The position numbers and the translations under genes are program-made. From NCBI GenBank assembly GCA_947175375.1, contig CAMWMT010000091.1, forward strand, positions 1 through 8,501: a stretch of 8,501 bases of DNA. The letters run 5' to 3'. A model generated the notes under the pieces. That model did not search any database and had not been told where the DNA came from. It saw nothing but the letters and a program-made list of their open reading frames with translations. Shown here piece by piece: positions 1 through 6,176 of the stretch (position 1 is its first letter; every line of letters starts with the position of its first letter). The DNA comes from an uncultured Clostridiaceae bacterium (GTDB lineage: Bacteria; Bacillota; Clostridia; Lachnospirales; Lachnospiraceae).

Positions 1-48
1 TTCCGTATCCTGTTCCAGAAACTCACCAAGAAGAAGGAGGTTAACTAA
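1..48 (+). CDS. Upstream ABC transporter permease, C-terminal end only
   Basis: The window opens inside an open frame that runs from base 1 to a TAA at 46-48 and encodes a lysine-rich, basic tail ending KKKEVN. The stop lies 1 nt before the ATG of the next permease, and the AAGGAGG ribosome binding site of that gene lies inside these last codons, so the two genes are translationally coupled. In BMP-type ABC transporters (NupNOPQ of Bacillus subtilis) two permease genes are usually adjacent, so this is probably the NupP-like partner. A basic cytoplasmic tail fits a membrane protein, but 15 residues are too few to prove the family. The assignment rests on context. Confidence 0.55.
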   Translation, partial: FRILFQKLTKKKEVN

Positions 49-49
49 G

Positions 50-985
50 ATGGATGTAATCATTAAAAATCTCGGACTGTTGATCAATGCAACCCTGATC
101 GCGACTCCGCCCCTTCTGCTTGCAGCGCTGGGCTCCTGCTTTGCAGAGAGGAGCGGCGTGGTGAACATCGGAATCGAAGGTATGATGACGATCGGAGCTT
201 TTACCGGGGCAGTCATGGGTCTCACAACCGGAAATGGCTGGGTCGCATTCTTCTGTGCCGGTCTGGCAGGTGCGCTGTTTGGAGTCATCCACGCAATAGC
301 GTGTATCTCTTTTCATGCAGACCAGACGATTGCCGGAACCGCTATCAATTTCCTTGGACCAGGTCTTGCAGTGTTTTTGTGTAAAGCTATGTATGACAAT
401 TCTTCCGACTCTCCGGCAATGGACCCAAGCTGTAAACTGCCGAAGTTGTTTGAGGGAGTATTCCCTGCAGGATCTTTCTGGGGCAATGTGCTGAATGTGT
501 ATGCAGTGGCCTACCTGGTATTTGTGCTTGCGTTTGTATGCTGGTTTGTGTTCTATAAGACGAAGTTCGGAGCACATCTGCGTGCAGTGGGAGAACATCC
601 GGAAGCCTGTGAATCTCTGGGTATTGATGTATACAAGGTTCGTTATATCTGTGTGATCCTGTCCGGTTTCATGGCAGGCCTCGGTGGAGCCTTTGTGACT
701 CTGGCAACCATCAACCAGTTCCGTCCCAGCGTCATCGTGGGACAAGGCTTTATCGCGATCGCAGCGGTTATCTTTGGAAAGTTCTCTCCGGAAGGAGCGA
801 CAAAGGCATGCTTGCTGTTCGGACTGTGTAACGGAATTAAGACGCTGGCAGGACAGAGCAACACGGTATCGCCGAACCTGATCTCCATGATCCCGTACAT
901 CGTGACAATCCTGGCTCTCGTGCTGTTTGTTGGGAAAGCTCATACGCCGGCAGCTAACGGCAAGATCTTTGTAAAATCGAAATAA
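50..985 (+). CDS. BMP-type ABC transporter permease (NupQ-like, probable nucleoside uptake)
   Basis: This 311-residue polytopic inner-membrane protein belongs to the LivH/RbsC-type permease family (BPD_transp_2). Seen in the sequence: hydrophobic segments along the whole length, the NIGIEGMM block at residues 39-46 that is typical of NupQ/YufQ-like permeases near the N-terminus, and the cytoplasmic coupling loop at about 175-200 (AVGEHPEACESLGI) that docks on the ATPase, followed by a glycine-rich membrane segment (SGFMAGLGGAF). The start ATG at 50 has AAGGAGG (34-40) about 9 nt upstream. The gene follows the preceding permease by 1 nt and is the last gene of its operon; the ATPase and BmpA-like lipoprotein genes would lie further upstream. 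Nucleosides as substrate are inferred from the downstream udp-cdd-deoB genes; the same family also carries other small molecules. Confidence 0.88.
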   Translation: MDVIIKNLGLLINATLIATPPLLLAALGSCFAERSGVVNIGIEGMMTIGAFTGAVMGLTTGNGWVAFFCAGLAGALFGVIHAIACISFHADQTIAGTAINFLGPGLAVFLCKAMYDNSSDSPAMDPSCKLPKLFEGVFPAGSFWGNVLNVYAVAYLVFVLAFVCWFVFYKTKFGAHLRAVGEHPEACESLGIDVYKVRYICVILSGFMAGLGGAFVTLATINQFRPSVIVGQGFIAIAAVIFGKFSPEGATKACLLFGLCNGIKTLAGQSNTVSPNLISMIPYIVTILALVLFVGKAHTPAANGKIFVKSK

Positions 986-1042
986 AAAACAGCATCTTCC
1001 AATGCAGGGATATCCTGAGCGGCAGATGCAGAACCTTATCAG

Positions 1043-1066
1043 GGGGCTGTCGGGAAACTCAGCCCC
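1043..1066. repeat. GC-rich hairpin in the gap after the permease gene
   Basis: GGGGCTG at 1043-1049 is the perfect reverse complement of CAGCCCC at 1060-1066, with a 10-nt loop. No T-run follows on the + strand, so it is not a standard intrinsic terminator for the permease operon. It sits a few bases before the nested inverted repeats that begin at 1071 and may form the outer edge of the same element. The rest of 986-1042 holds only a weak potential stem (GCATCT near 992 with AGATGC near 1023) and no gene that I can support. Confidence 0.5.
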
Positions 1067-1070
1067 GGCT

Positions 1071-1266
1071 GTATGATAAGCACTCGTATGGAGTGTATCG
1101 GACAGTCGGGACTGCATTTACTGACAACCCCTTTTTCTACAATTGTAAGATGGAGACAGGAAGTGTTGCAAAATGTAATCCTGTCCGTGTGCTCAGCAAC
1201 GCTGTCCAATCCATTCTATACGAGTGCTGAGCATACGGACAAAGAGTATTTTGCAACACTCTGTCT
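1071..1266. repeat. Nested inverted-repeat element, possible MITE or structured RNA
   Basis: Two overlapping inverted repeats are visible. The main one pairs 1154-1198 with 1225-1266. It has the perfect 12-bp arms GTGTTGCAAAAT (1163-1174) and ATTTTGCAACAC (1248-1259), and a second block of 15 out of 16 positions close to the 26-nt loop (GTCCGTGTGCTCAGCA against TGCTGAGCATACGGAC). The second pairs 1071-1105 with 1202-1236, about 29 of 36 positions matching, and uses the loop of the first hairpin. The two structures compete for 1225-1236. A 69-codon frame (1073-1282) crosses the element, but its sequence is shaped by the repeats, so I do not call it a gene. Such palindromic intergenic units are typical of miniature transposable elements; a transcribed structured RNA is the alternative. 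No transposase or clear target duplication is seen. Confidence 0.65.
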
Positions 1267-1287
1267 GATTTTGAAGAGGTGATCAGG

Positions 1288-1698
1288 ATGTATCGGCATA
1301 TTGTGCAATATTATGAAACGGATAAGATGGGAATCACACATCATTCTAATTACATTCGCTGGATGGAAGAAGCCAGGATTGATTTTCTGTCAAGGATTGG
1401 ATGGGATTATGCGCGGCTGGAGGAAGAGGGGATCGTCTCGCCGGTGGTCGCAGTCAACTGCAGATATAAGAAGTCGACGACATTTTCAGATACGGTTGAT
1501 ATTGATGTGACGGTTGAGGAATTCAAGGGTGTAAAATTAAAGTTAAAGTATGTGATGAAAAACAGTGAAGGGGAAATTGTATGTGAAGCTGACTCGGAAC
1601 ACTGTTTTTTAAATGAGCAGGGAGTTCCTGTCAGACTGCGTAAAGAATATCCGCTTTTTTACCGTGCACTGACAGAATGCTGTCATGGATCAGAATGA
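1288..1698 (+). CDS. YbgC/4HBT-family acyl-CoA thioesterase (hotdog fold)
   Basis: This predicted cytoplasmic thioesterase of 136 residues hydrolyses acyl-CoA (or acyl carrier protein) thioesters. It has the signature of the 4-hydroxybenzoyl-CoA thioesterase/YbgC family near the N-terminus: YYETDKMGITHHSNY at residues 8-22, with Asp12 as the expected catalytic acid, followed by the WMEEAR helix. The length is normal for a single hotdog domain. I chose ATG 1288 because GAGGTGATC (1276-1284) matches the 3' end of 16S rRNA and leaves about 8 nt to this ATG; an in-frame GTG at 1279 lies inside that binding site and is a less likely start. The gene sits just after the inverted-repeat element, without a visible promoter or terminator of its own. 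Its substrate cannot be told from sequence, and no link to nucleoside metabolism is evident. Confidence 0.88.
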   Translation: MYRHIVQYYETDKMGITHHSNYIRWMEEARIDFLSRIGWDYARLEEEGIVSPVVAVNCRYKKSTTFSDTVDIDVTVEEFKGVKLKLKYVMKNSEGEIVCEADSEHCFLNEQGVPVRLRKEYPLFYRALTECCHGSE

Positions 1699-1730
1699 AA
1701 AATATATGGTGCAGAATCTATAGAGAAAAG

Positions 1731-1773
1731 TGCCATCTGTCCTTTGCAAACTGGCGAAAATATGGTATAAAAT
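1731..1773 (+). promoter_or_regulatory. Promoter of yjjI with upstream motif shared with the udp operon
   Basis: An extended -10 (TGGTATAAAAT, 1763-1773) lies about 16 nt after a weak -35 (TTGCAA, 1744-1749). Transcription would start near 1779, giving a short leader before the ribosome binding site GGAGG at 1796-1800. Upstream, TGCCATCTGTCCTTT (1731-1745) recurs with one change in front of udp, at exactly the same distance from the -10. The position, roughly -47 to -33, is where a class-II activator would sit. Confidence 0.65.
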
Positions 1774-1806
1774 AAGCAGATGAGAACTTTGATCAGGAGG
1801 AAGAAT

Positions 1807-3351
1807 ATGAGAGACATATCCATGGAACGGGTCAATCAGACAAGAGAGAAGATACTGGAGATCATAGAGAGTCCAGTACTCACCCATGAGCAGAAGCTGA
1901 CGAACCTTGCCAACCAGGCAGATTCCCTGATGGAGGTGCTGGACCTTCCGGAGGGACTGGATGAACTTTTGAATGCAGATATTGATACCCAGTGTATCTG
2001 TGACCTGTCAGAAGGCCATGCACCGGTACGTCCCCGCTATATCGCGCCGGATTACGCGAAGTTTATGAAAGAGGGATGTAAGTTCCTGCAGCTTCCGGCA
2101 CCGACGGATCTGTACGAAGCGCTGAATAGTCTGCTTATTTTCTATAAACATGTGCCAAGTGTCACGAATTATCCGGTCTATGTGGGACAGCTTGATGAGC
2201 TTTTGGAGCCATTTATCGACACCGTAGACGAAGCACAGGCGAAGAAACTCCTTCGGATGTTCATGATCCATATGGACCGTACGATCCTGGACTCCTTCTC
2301 TCATGCAAACATTGGACCGAAAGCGACGAAAGCCGGGAGGCTGCTTCTGGAGGTGGAGACGGAGCTGGAGCATGCAATACCGAACATCACCATGAAGTAT
2401 GAAGAGGGCGTAACCGATGATGAATTCGCGTTGAAAGCCATTGACTGCGCGCTACACAGTGCAAAACCTAGCTTTGCCAATCATTCCATGTTCCGGGGAG
2501 AACTGACAGAGAACTATGTGATTGCAAGCTGCTATAATGGACTGCCACTGGGAGGCGGAAGCTATACGCTCTGCCGCCTGATCCTGGGTAATATCGCCAA
2601 GAGAGCGAAGAACATTCAGGATTTTAAAGAACGGGAACTTCCTTATGTGCTGGATATCATGGCGCGTTATATGGACGCTAGAGTCCGCTTTGAAGTGGAG
2701 GAGAGCGGCTTCTTCGAAAATCATTTTCTGGTGAAGGAAGAATTTGTCAGCCGGGAACGTTTCACAGCTATGTTCGGTATGGTAGGCCTTGCGGAATGCG
2801 TAAATATTCTGCTGGAAAAAGAAGGAAAGACCGGCAGGTTCGGGCATGACAGCGCTGCCAATGATCTGGGTGTGGAGATCATGGAGATCATCAATGATTT
2901 TAACAACCATCATGAGGCTCCATACTGTGAAGTGACGGGTGGCCATTATCTGCTGCATGCACAGGTGGGCCTTGCAGATGACAAACATGTGACGCCGGGA
3001 ACCAGAATTCCGATCGGGGAAGAGCCGGAAGAGCTGATCGACCAGCTTCAGGTACTGAATCGTTTCCACAAATATTTCCCATCCGGAACCGGGGATATCT
3101 TCCCGATCGATATGACAGTACACAAGAATCCGGAATTTGTGCTGGATATCATCAAAGGTTCCTTCCGTCAGGAATTGAGATATCTGTCCTTCTATTCCAG
3201 TGACAGCGATGTAATTCGCGTGACCGGTTATCTGGTCAAGCGTTCCGAGATGGAGAAGCTGGACAGCGGTGTTGCTGTACTTCAGAATACCACTGGACTG
3301 GGTCTTGGAGCTTCCAAAAACGGACATATCCTGGAACGGAAGGTCCGCTGA
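1807..3351 (+). CDS. yjjI: YjjI-family glycyl radical enzyme
   Basis: This 514-residue protein is a short glycyl radical enzyme of the YjjI type, about the size of E. coli YjjI and much smaller than pyruvate formate-lyase or diol dehydratases. The C-terminal radical motif is RVTGY at residues 471-475, with Gly474 the predicted radical site, 40 residues from the end. Candidate thiyl-radical cysteines lie in the conserved glycine-rich block at 239-260: Cys242 (ASCYNG) and Cys256 (TLCR); I favour Cys242. Such enzymes are switched on by a radical-SAM activase, here YjjW encoded at 6913, and are destroyed by oxygen. The reaction is unknown to me. I chose ATG 1807 because GGAGG (1796-1800) is 6 nt upstream; an in-frame ATG at 1780 lies at the expected transcription start and lacks a binding site. 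The gene has its own promoter and terminator, so it is monocistronic, unlike the adjacent yjjI-yjjW pair of E. coli. Confidence 0.9.
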   Translation: MRDISMERVNQTREKILEIIESPVLTHEQKLTNLANQADSLMEVLDLPEGLDELLNADIDTQCICDLSEGHAPVRPRYIAPDYAKFMKEGCKFLQLPAPTDLYEALNSLLIFYKHVPSVTNYPVYVGQLDELLEPFIDTVDEAQAKKLLRMFMIHMDRTILDSFSHANIGPKATKAGRLLLEVETELEHAIPNITMKYEEGVTDDEFALKAIDCALHSAKPSFANHSMFRGELTENYVIASCYNGLPLGGGSYTLCRLILGNIAKRAKNIQDFKERELPYVLDIMARYMDARVRFEVEESGFFENHFLVKEEFVSRERFTAMFGMVGLAECVNILLEKEGKTGRFGHDSAANDLGVEIMEIINDFNNHHEAPYCEVTGGHYLLHAQVGLADDKHVTPGTRIPIGEEPEELIDQLQVLNRFHKYFPSGTGDIFPIDMTVHKNPEFVLDIIKGSFRQELRYLSFYSSDSDVIRVTGYLVKRSEMEKLDSGVAVLQNTTGLGLGASKNGHILERKVR

Positions 3352-3373
3352 TATCATGCAAATATTTCTGCAG

Positions 3374-3425
3374 TAAAATGCCGCTGCAGGTGAGAGGATT
3401 TTCTCCGCCTGCGGCGGCTGTTTTT
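3374..3425 (+). terminator. Intrinsic terminator after yjjI
   Basis: GCCGCTGCAGG (3380-3390) pairs with CCTGCGGCGGC (3408-3418) with one mismatch. The loop region contains further partial pairing, and CTGTTTTT (3418-3425) follows directly. AAAA before the left arm can also pair with the T-run. It ends the yjjI transcript 29 nt after the stop and separates it from the udp operon. Confidence 0.85.
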
Positions 3426-3466
3426 CGGTTTAAGCCTGATCAGTGTCATCTTTCTGATGATAAAAA

Positions 3467-3509
3467 TGCCATTTGTCCTTTTCCTGACTGTGAATATGTG
3501 GTATAAAAT
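3467..3509 (+). promoter_or_regulatory. Promoter of the udp-cdd-deoB-crp-yjjW operon
   Basis: An extended -10 (TGGTATAAAAT, 3499-3509) is preceded at 17-nt spacing by a poor -35 (TTTTCC, 3479-3484). TGCCATTTGTCCTTT (3467-3481) differs from the yjjI promoter copy at one base, and both copies start exactly 33 nt before GGTATAAAAT. A weak -35 with a conserved motif centred near -41 suggests activation by a DNA-binding protein. The match implies that yjjI and the operon carrying its activase are switched on together. Confidence 0.65.
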
Positions 3510-3513
3510 TATT

Positions 3514-3651
3514 ACAGGGGCACAATAAAAGGGGAAACTGACGAAGAAAAGGACAGGAGTCCCTTTTGCAAATGCTCATTTGGCCGGAGCATCAGTAACA
3601 TCTGCCCAGGTGTTGGAAAACAGATGCAGAACTTGAACAGGAGGGACGAAG
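3514..3651 (+). promoter_or_regulatory. Structured 5' leader of the udp operon
   Basis: About 138 nt separate the expected transcription start from the udp ATG. Possible stems are AAAAGGG (3527-3533) with CCCTTTT (3561-3567); a competing AAAAGGAC (3547-3554) with GTCC-C-TTTT (3559-3567) closed by the loop AGGA; ATGCTC (3572-3577) with GAGCAT (3587-3592); and CATCTG (3599-3604) with CAGATG (3621-3626). The first two compete for the same CCCTTTT, as in attenuators. I recognise no known riboswitch class or PyrR site. The stems are short, so this could be chance. Confidence 0.35.
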
Positions 3652-4434
3652 ATGAATTATTCAGAAGACGTGAACAGGCAGTATCATATTCAGGTCCAAA
3701 AAGGCGAAGTTGGAAAATATGTGATCCTGCCCGGAGATCCGAAACGGTGCGCAAAGATCGCAAAATATTTTGATGATGCCGTGCTGGTGGCGGACAGCCG
3801 GGAATATGTGACCTATACCGGCTATCTGGACGGCGTAAAGGTCAGCGTTACTTCTACAGGGATTGGAGGCCCGTCAGCTTCCATCGCCATGGAAGAGCTG
3901 GTTAAGTCGGGAGCTGATACCTTTATCCGTGTAGGAACCTGCGGAGGGATGCAGCTGGATGTGAAGAGCGGAGACCTTGTGATTGCCACCGGGGCGATTC
4001 GCATGGAGGGTACAAGCAGGGAATACGCGCCTATTGAATTTCCAGCAGTGGCTGATATCGGGATCACCAATGCTTTGATTACGTCAGCAAAGGAGATGGG
4101 GAAAGAGTTCCATACAGGCGTCGTACAGTGTAAGGATGCCTTTTACGGCCAGCATGCACCGGAATCCATGCCAGTGAGCTATGAGCTTCTCTCAAAATGG
4201 GAGGCGTGGAAACGGCTGGGCTGCCTTGCTTCCGAGATGGAGTCGGCCGCACTTTTTATCGTGGCCAGTACGCTGCGTGTACGCGTGGGTTCCGTCTTCC
4301 TGGTCGTGGCAAATCAGGAGCGGGAACGGGAAGGGCTGGATAACCCGGTGATCCATGATACGGATATGGCGATCCGTACCGCCATAGAGGCGCTTCGAAA
4401 ACTCATAAAGGAAGATCAGGAAGGAGGAAAATGA
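3652..4434 (+). CDS. udp: Uridine phosphorylase
   Basis: Uridine phosphorylase (EC 2.4.2.3) splits uridine with phosphate into uracil and ribose 1-phosphate in the cytoplasm. The 260-residue length and the NP-I phosphorylase fold motifs fit: GDPKR at 28-32 and RVGT at 93-96 for phosphate, a glycine-rich GTCGG segment, APIEFPAVAD at 126-135, and SEMESAAL at 194-201, whose Glu-Met-Glu binds ribose. The pyrimidine-specificity region reads FYGQHAP (164-170), with Gln167 then His168, unlike the Gln-Glu-Arg of E. coli Udp; I believe this form is typical of Gram-positive Udp. ATG 3652 has AGGAGG (3639-3644) 7 nt upstream. It is the first gene of the operon and overlaps cdd, so cytidine deaminated by Cdd would pass directly to it. 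Activity on deoxyuridine is possible but not readable from sequence. Confidence 0.95.
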   Translation: MNYSEDVNRQYHIQVQKGEVGKYVILPGDPKRCAKIAKYFDDAVLVADSREYVTYTGYLDGVKVSVTSTGIGGPSASIAMEELVKSGADTFIRVGTCGGMQLDVKSGDLVIATGAIRMEGTSREYAPIEFPAVADIGITNALITSAKEMGKEFHTGVVQCKDAFYGQHAPESMPVSYELLSKWEAWKRLGCLASEMESAALFIVASTLRVRVGSVFLVVANQEREREGLDNPVIHDTDMAIRTAIEALRKLIKEDQEGGK

Positions 4435-4868
4435 TGGAAAAAGCGCAGATACAAGAACTGATCCGAATCGCAATGGAACAGCTCGCTTACTCTTATGTAC
4501 CATATTCTCATTTCCGTGTGGGAGCGGCACTTCTGGCGAAGAACGGTACCATATATAGAGGATGCAATATTGAAAATGCGGCTTATACTCCTTCCAATTG
4601 TGCAGAACGCACGGCATTTTTCAAAGCGGTCAGTGAAGGAGTAAAGGAATTTTCCGCCATTTGTGTGGTGGGCGGAATGAACGGGATCCTGACCGAACTG
4701 ACCCCGCCCTGCGGTGTGTGTCGTCAGGTCATGATGGAGTTCTGTGATCCGGAAGAGTTTGAGATCATCCTTGCAACAGATACAGAAAATTATCGGATTT
4801 TCCGGTTAAAAGAATTACTGCCTCATGGCTTTGGCCCGGGAAATCTGGCGGAAGCTGAACCAGTGTAA
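4434..4868 (+). CDS. cdd: Cytidine deaminase
   Basis: Cytidine deaminase (EC 3.5.4.5) converts cytidine and deoxycytidine to uridine and deoxyuridine. It is the short, homotetrameric type of about 130-145 residues (144 here). The zinc site is complete: Cys56 in CAERT with the proton shuttle Glu58, and Cys93 and Cys96 in PPCGVCRQ. The substrate-binding NIENAAYTPSNCAE block is also present, as is the N-terminal YVPYSHFRVGAALL segment. Two adjacent ATGs are possible. I prefer 4434, which overlaps the udp stop as TGATG and has AAGGAGG (4421-4427) 6 nt upstream; the ATG at 4431 would leave only 3 nt. The overlap implies translational coupling with udp. The protein feeds uridine to the uridine phosphorylase just before it. 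Confidence 0.95.
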   Translation: MEKAQIQELIRIAMEQLAYSYVPYSHFRVGAALLAKNGTIYRGCNIENAAYTPSNCAERTAFFKAVSEGVKEFSAICVVGGMNGILTELTPPCGVCRQVMMEFCDPEEFEIILATDTENYRIFRLKELLPHGFGPGNLAEAEPV

Positions 4869-4884
4869 AAAAGCAGCCGATAAG

Positions 4885-4951
4885 GAGATTGCGGAACTTA
4901 AAAACAGCGATTTCGGGCAGTCGATATTGGCCAGAGATCGCGGAACTTAAA
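4885..4951 (+). repeat. Pair of 18-bp direct repeats before deoB
   Basis: GAGATTGCGGAACTTAAA (4885-4902) recurs as GAGATCGCGGAACTTAAA (4934-4951), one mismatch in 18, start to start 49 nt. They occupy most of the 96-nt gap between cdd and deoB; the second copy runs into the deoB ribosome binding site (GGAG, 4953-4956). They may be a protein or RNA-processing site, or a small tandem duplication. No terminator or promoter is obvious in the gap. Confidence 0.6.
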
Positions 4952-4964
4952 TGGAGATAAAAAA

Positions 4965-6155
4965 ATGCAGAAATATAATCGTATATTTGTAGTTGTTATG
5001 GACTCTCTGGGTGTGGGAGAGATGACGGATTCGGCAGAATACGGGGATGTGGGCGTCAATACGCTGGAGCACATCTCCCAGTCTGTGGATACATTTGAGA
5101 TTCCGAACCTCAGGAAGCTGGGGATGGCGAATCTGTGTACTTTAAAGCAGGTGGAGCCGGTGGAACAGCCGTTGGCTTATTATACAAAGCTCAATGAAAA
5201 AAGCTGCAGTAAGGATACCATGACCGGACATTGGGAAATGATGGGGCTGGAAGGAAAACAGCCTTTCAAGACCTTTACAGATACCGGATTCCCGCCGGAA
5301 CTGATAAGGGAGCTGGAGGAGAAGACCGGACGGAAGGTTATCGGTAATAAAAGTGCCAGCGGGACTGAGATCCTGGAGGAGCTGGCGGAAGAAGAGATCG
5401 CTACTGGACATATGATCGTCTATACATCTGCGGACTCCGTGCTGCAGATTTGTGGAAATGAGGAGACCTTTGGGCTGGACGAACTTTACCGCTGTTGTGA
5501 GATTGCCCGTGAGATCACGATGAAAGATGAATGGAAGGTGGGAAGGGTTATCGCAAGACCATACGTTGGCAAGAAGCGCGGAGAGTTTAAACGGACCAGT
5601 AACCGCCATGACTATGCCCTGAAGCCTTTTGGAAAGACGACGCTGGATGCGCTGAAGGAAGCCGGACTGGATGTGATCTCTATTGGCAAGATTAAAGATA
5701 TTTTTGACGGAGAGGGCATCACTCGGGCTCTGAAATCCCAGAGTTCCGTCCATGGTATGGAGCAGACGATCGATGTGGCAAAAGAAGAATTTCATGGCCT
5801 GTGTTTTGTGAATCTGGTGGATTTTGACGCTCTGTGGGGACACAGAAGAAATCCGCAGGGTTATGCGCAGGAGATTGAGAAATTTGATAAGAACCTGGGT
5901 GTACTGCTGGAGCTTCTGAAAGAGGACGATCTTCTGATCATTACGGCGGATCATGGCAACGATCCGACCTATACGGGTACGGACCATACAAGAGAAAAAG
6001 TGCCGTTTCTGGCGTATTCCCTGTCCATGCAGGGACATGGAGCGCTTCCGGAGACCGATACCTTTGCGGTAATTGGAGCGACTGTGGCAGATAATTTTGG
6101 AGTTGCTATGCCGGAAGGGACGATTGGGACATCGCTTCTCAAAGAGCTCGTATAA
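4965..6155 (+). CDS. deoB: Phosphopentomutase
   Basis: Phosphopentomutase (EC 5.4.2.7) interconverts ribose 1-phosphate and ribose 5-phosphate, and the deoxyribose pair, after nucleoside phosphorolysis. The 396-residue length is standard. Alkaline-phosphatase-superfamily metal ligands are all visible: Asp13 (VMDSLG), Asp288 and His293 (DALWGH), Asp329-His330 (TADHGND) and His341 (TDHTRE). The phosphorylated threonine is Thr85 in KDTMTGHWE, the same number as in the Bacillus cereus enzyme. The cap domain lies between about residues 100 and 220. ATG 4965 has GGAG (4953-4956) 8 nt upstream. It takes ribose 1-phosphate made by Udp. No deoC (deoxyribose-phosphate aldolase) is in the window, so the deoxyribose branch must be completed elsewhere. 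Confidence 0.96.
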   Translation: MQKYNRIFVVVMDSLGVGEMTDSAEYGDVGVNTLEHISQSVDTFEIPNLRKLGMANLCTLKQVEPVEQPLAYYTKLNEKSCSKDTMTGHWEMMGLEGKQPFKTFTDTGFPPELIRELEEKTGRKVIGNKSASGTEILEELAEEEIATGHMIVYTSADSVLQICGNEETFGLDELYRCCEIAREITMKDEWKVGRVIARPYVGKKRGEFKRTSNRHDYALKPFGKTTLDALKEAGLDVISIGKIKDIFDGEGITRALKSQSSVHGMEQTIDVAKEEFHGLCFVNLVDFDALWGHRRNPQGYAQEIEKFDKNLGVLLELLKEDDLLIITADHGNDPTYTGTDHTREKVPFLAYSLSMQGHGALPETDTFAVIGATVADNFGVAMPEGTIGTSLLKELV

Positions 6156-6176
6156 AACGGTCAAGGGTGGTTACAA

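Noticed and set aside
1043..1066. The GGGGCTG/CAGCCCC hairpin as terminator of the permease operon
   Set aside because: No run of T follows the stem on the + strand.
41..1117. A long open frame on the - strand (358 codons) opposite the permease gene
   Set aside because: It is the mirror of a clear ABC permease, is rich in Cys, His and Arg in a way typical of antisense frames, and has no recognisable domain.
2452..3357. A 301-codon open frame on the - strand opposite yjjI
   Set aside because: The + strand frame has the glycyl radical motif and a good ribosome binding site; the antisense product has no recognisable domain.
1023..3632. CAGATGCAGAAC occurs at both 1023 and 3621
   Set aside because: A 12-bp match is expected about once or twice by chance in 8.5 kb and the surroundings do not align.
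5142..6164. A 340-codon open frame on the - strand opposite deoB
   Set aside because: The + strand protein has every metal ligand of phosphopentomutase; the antisense frame is a by-product of codon bias.
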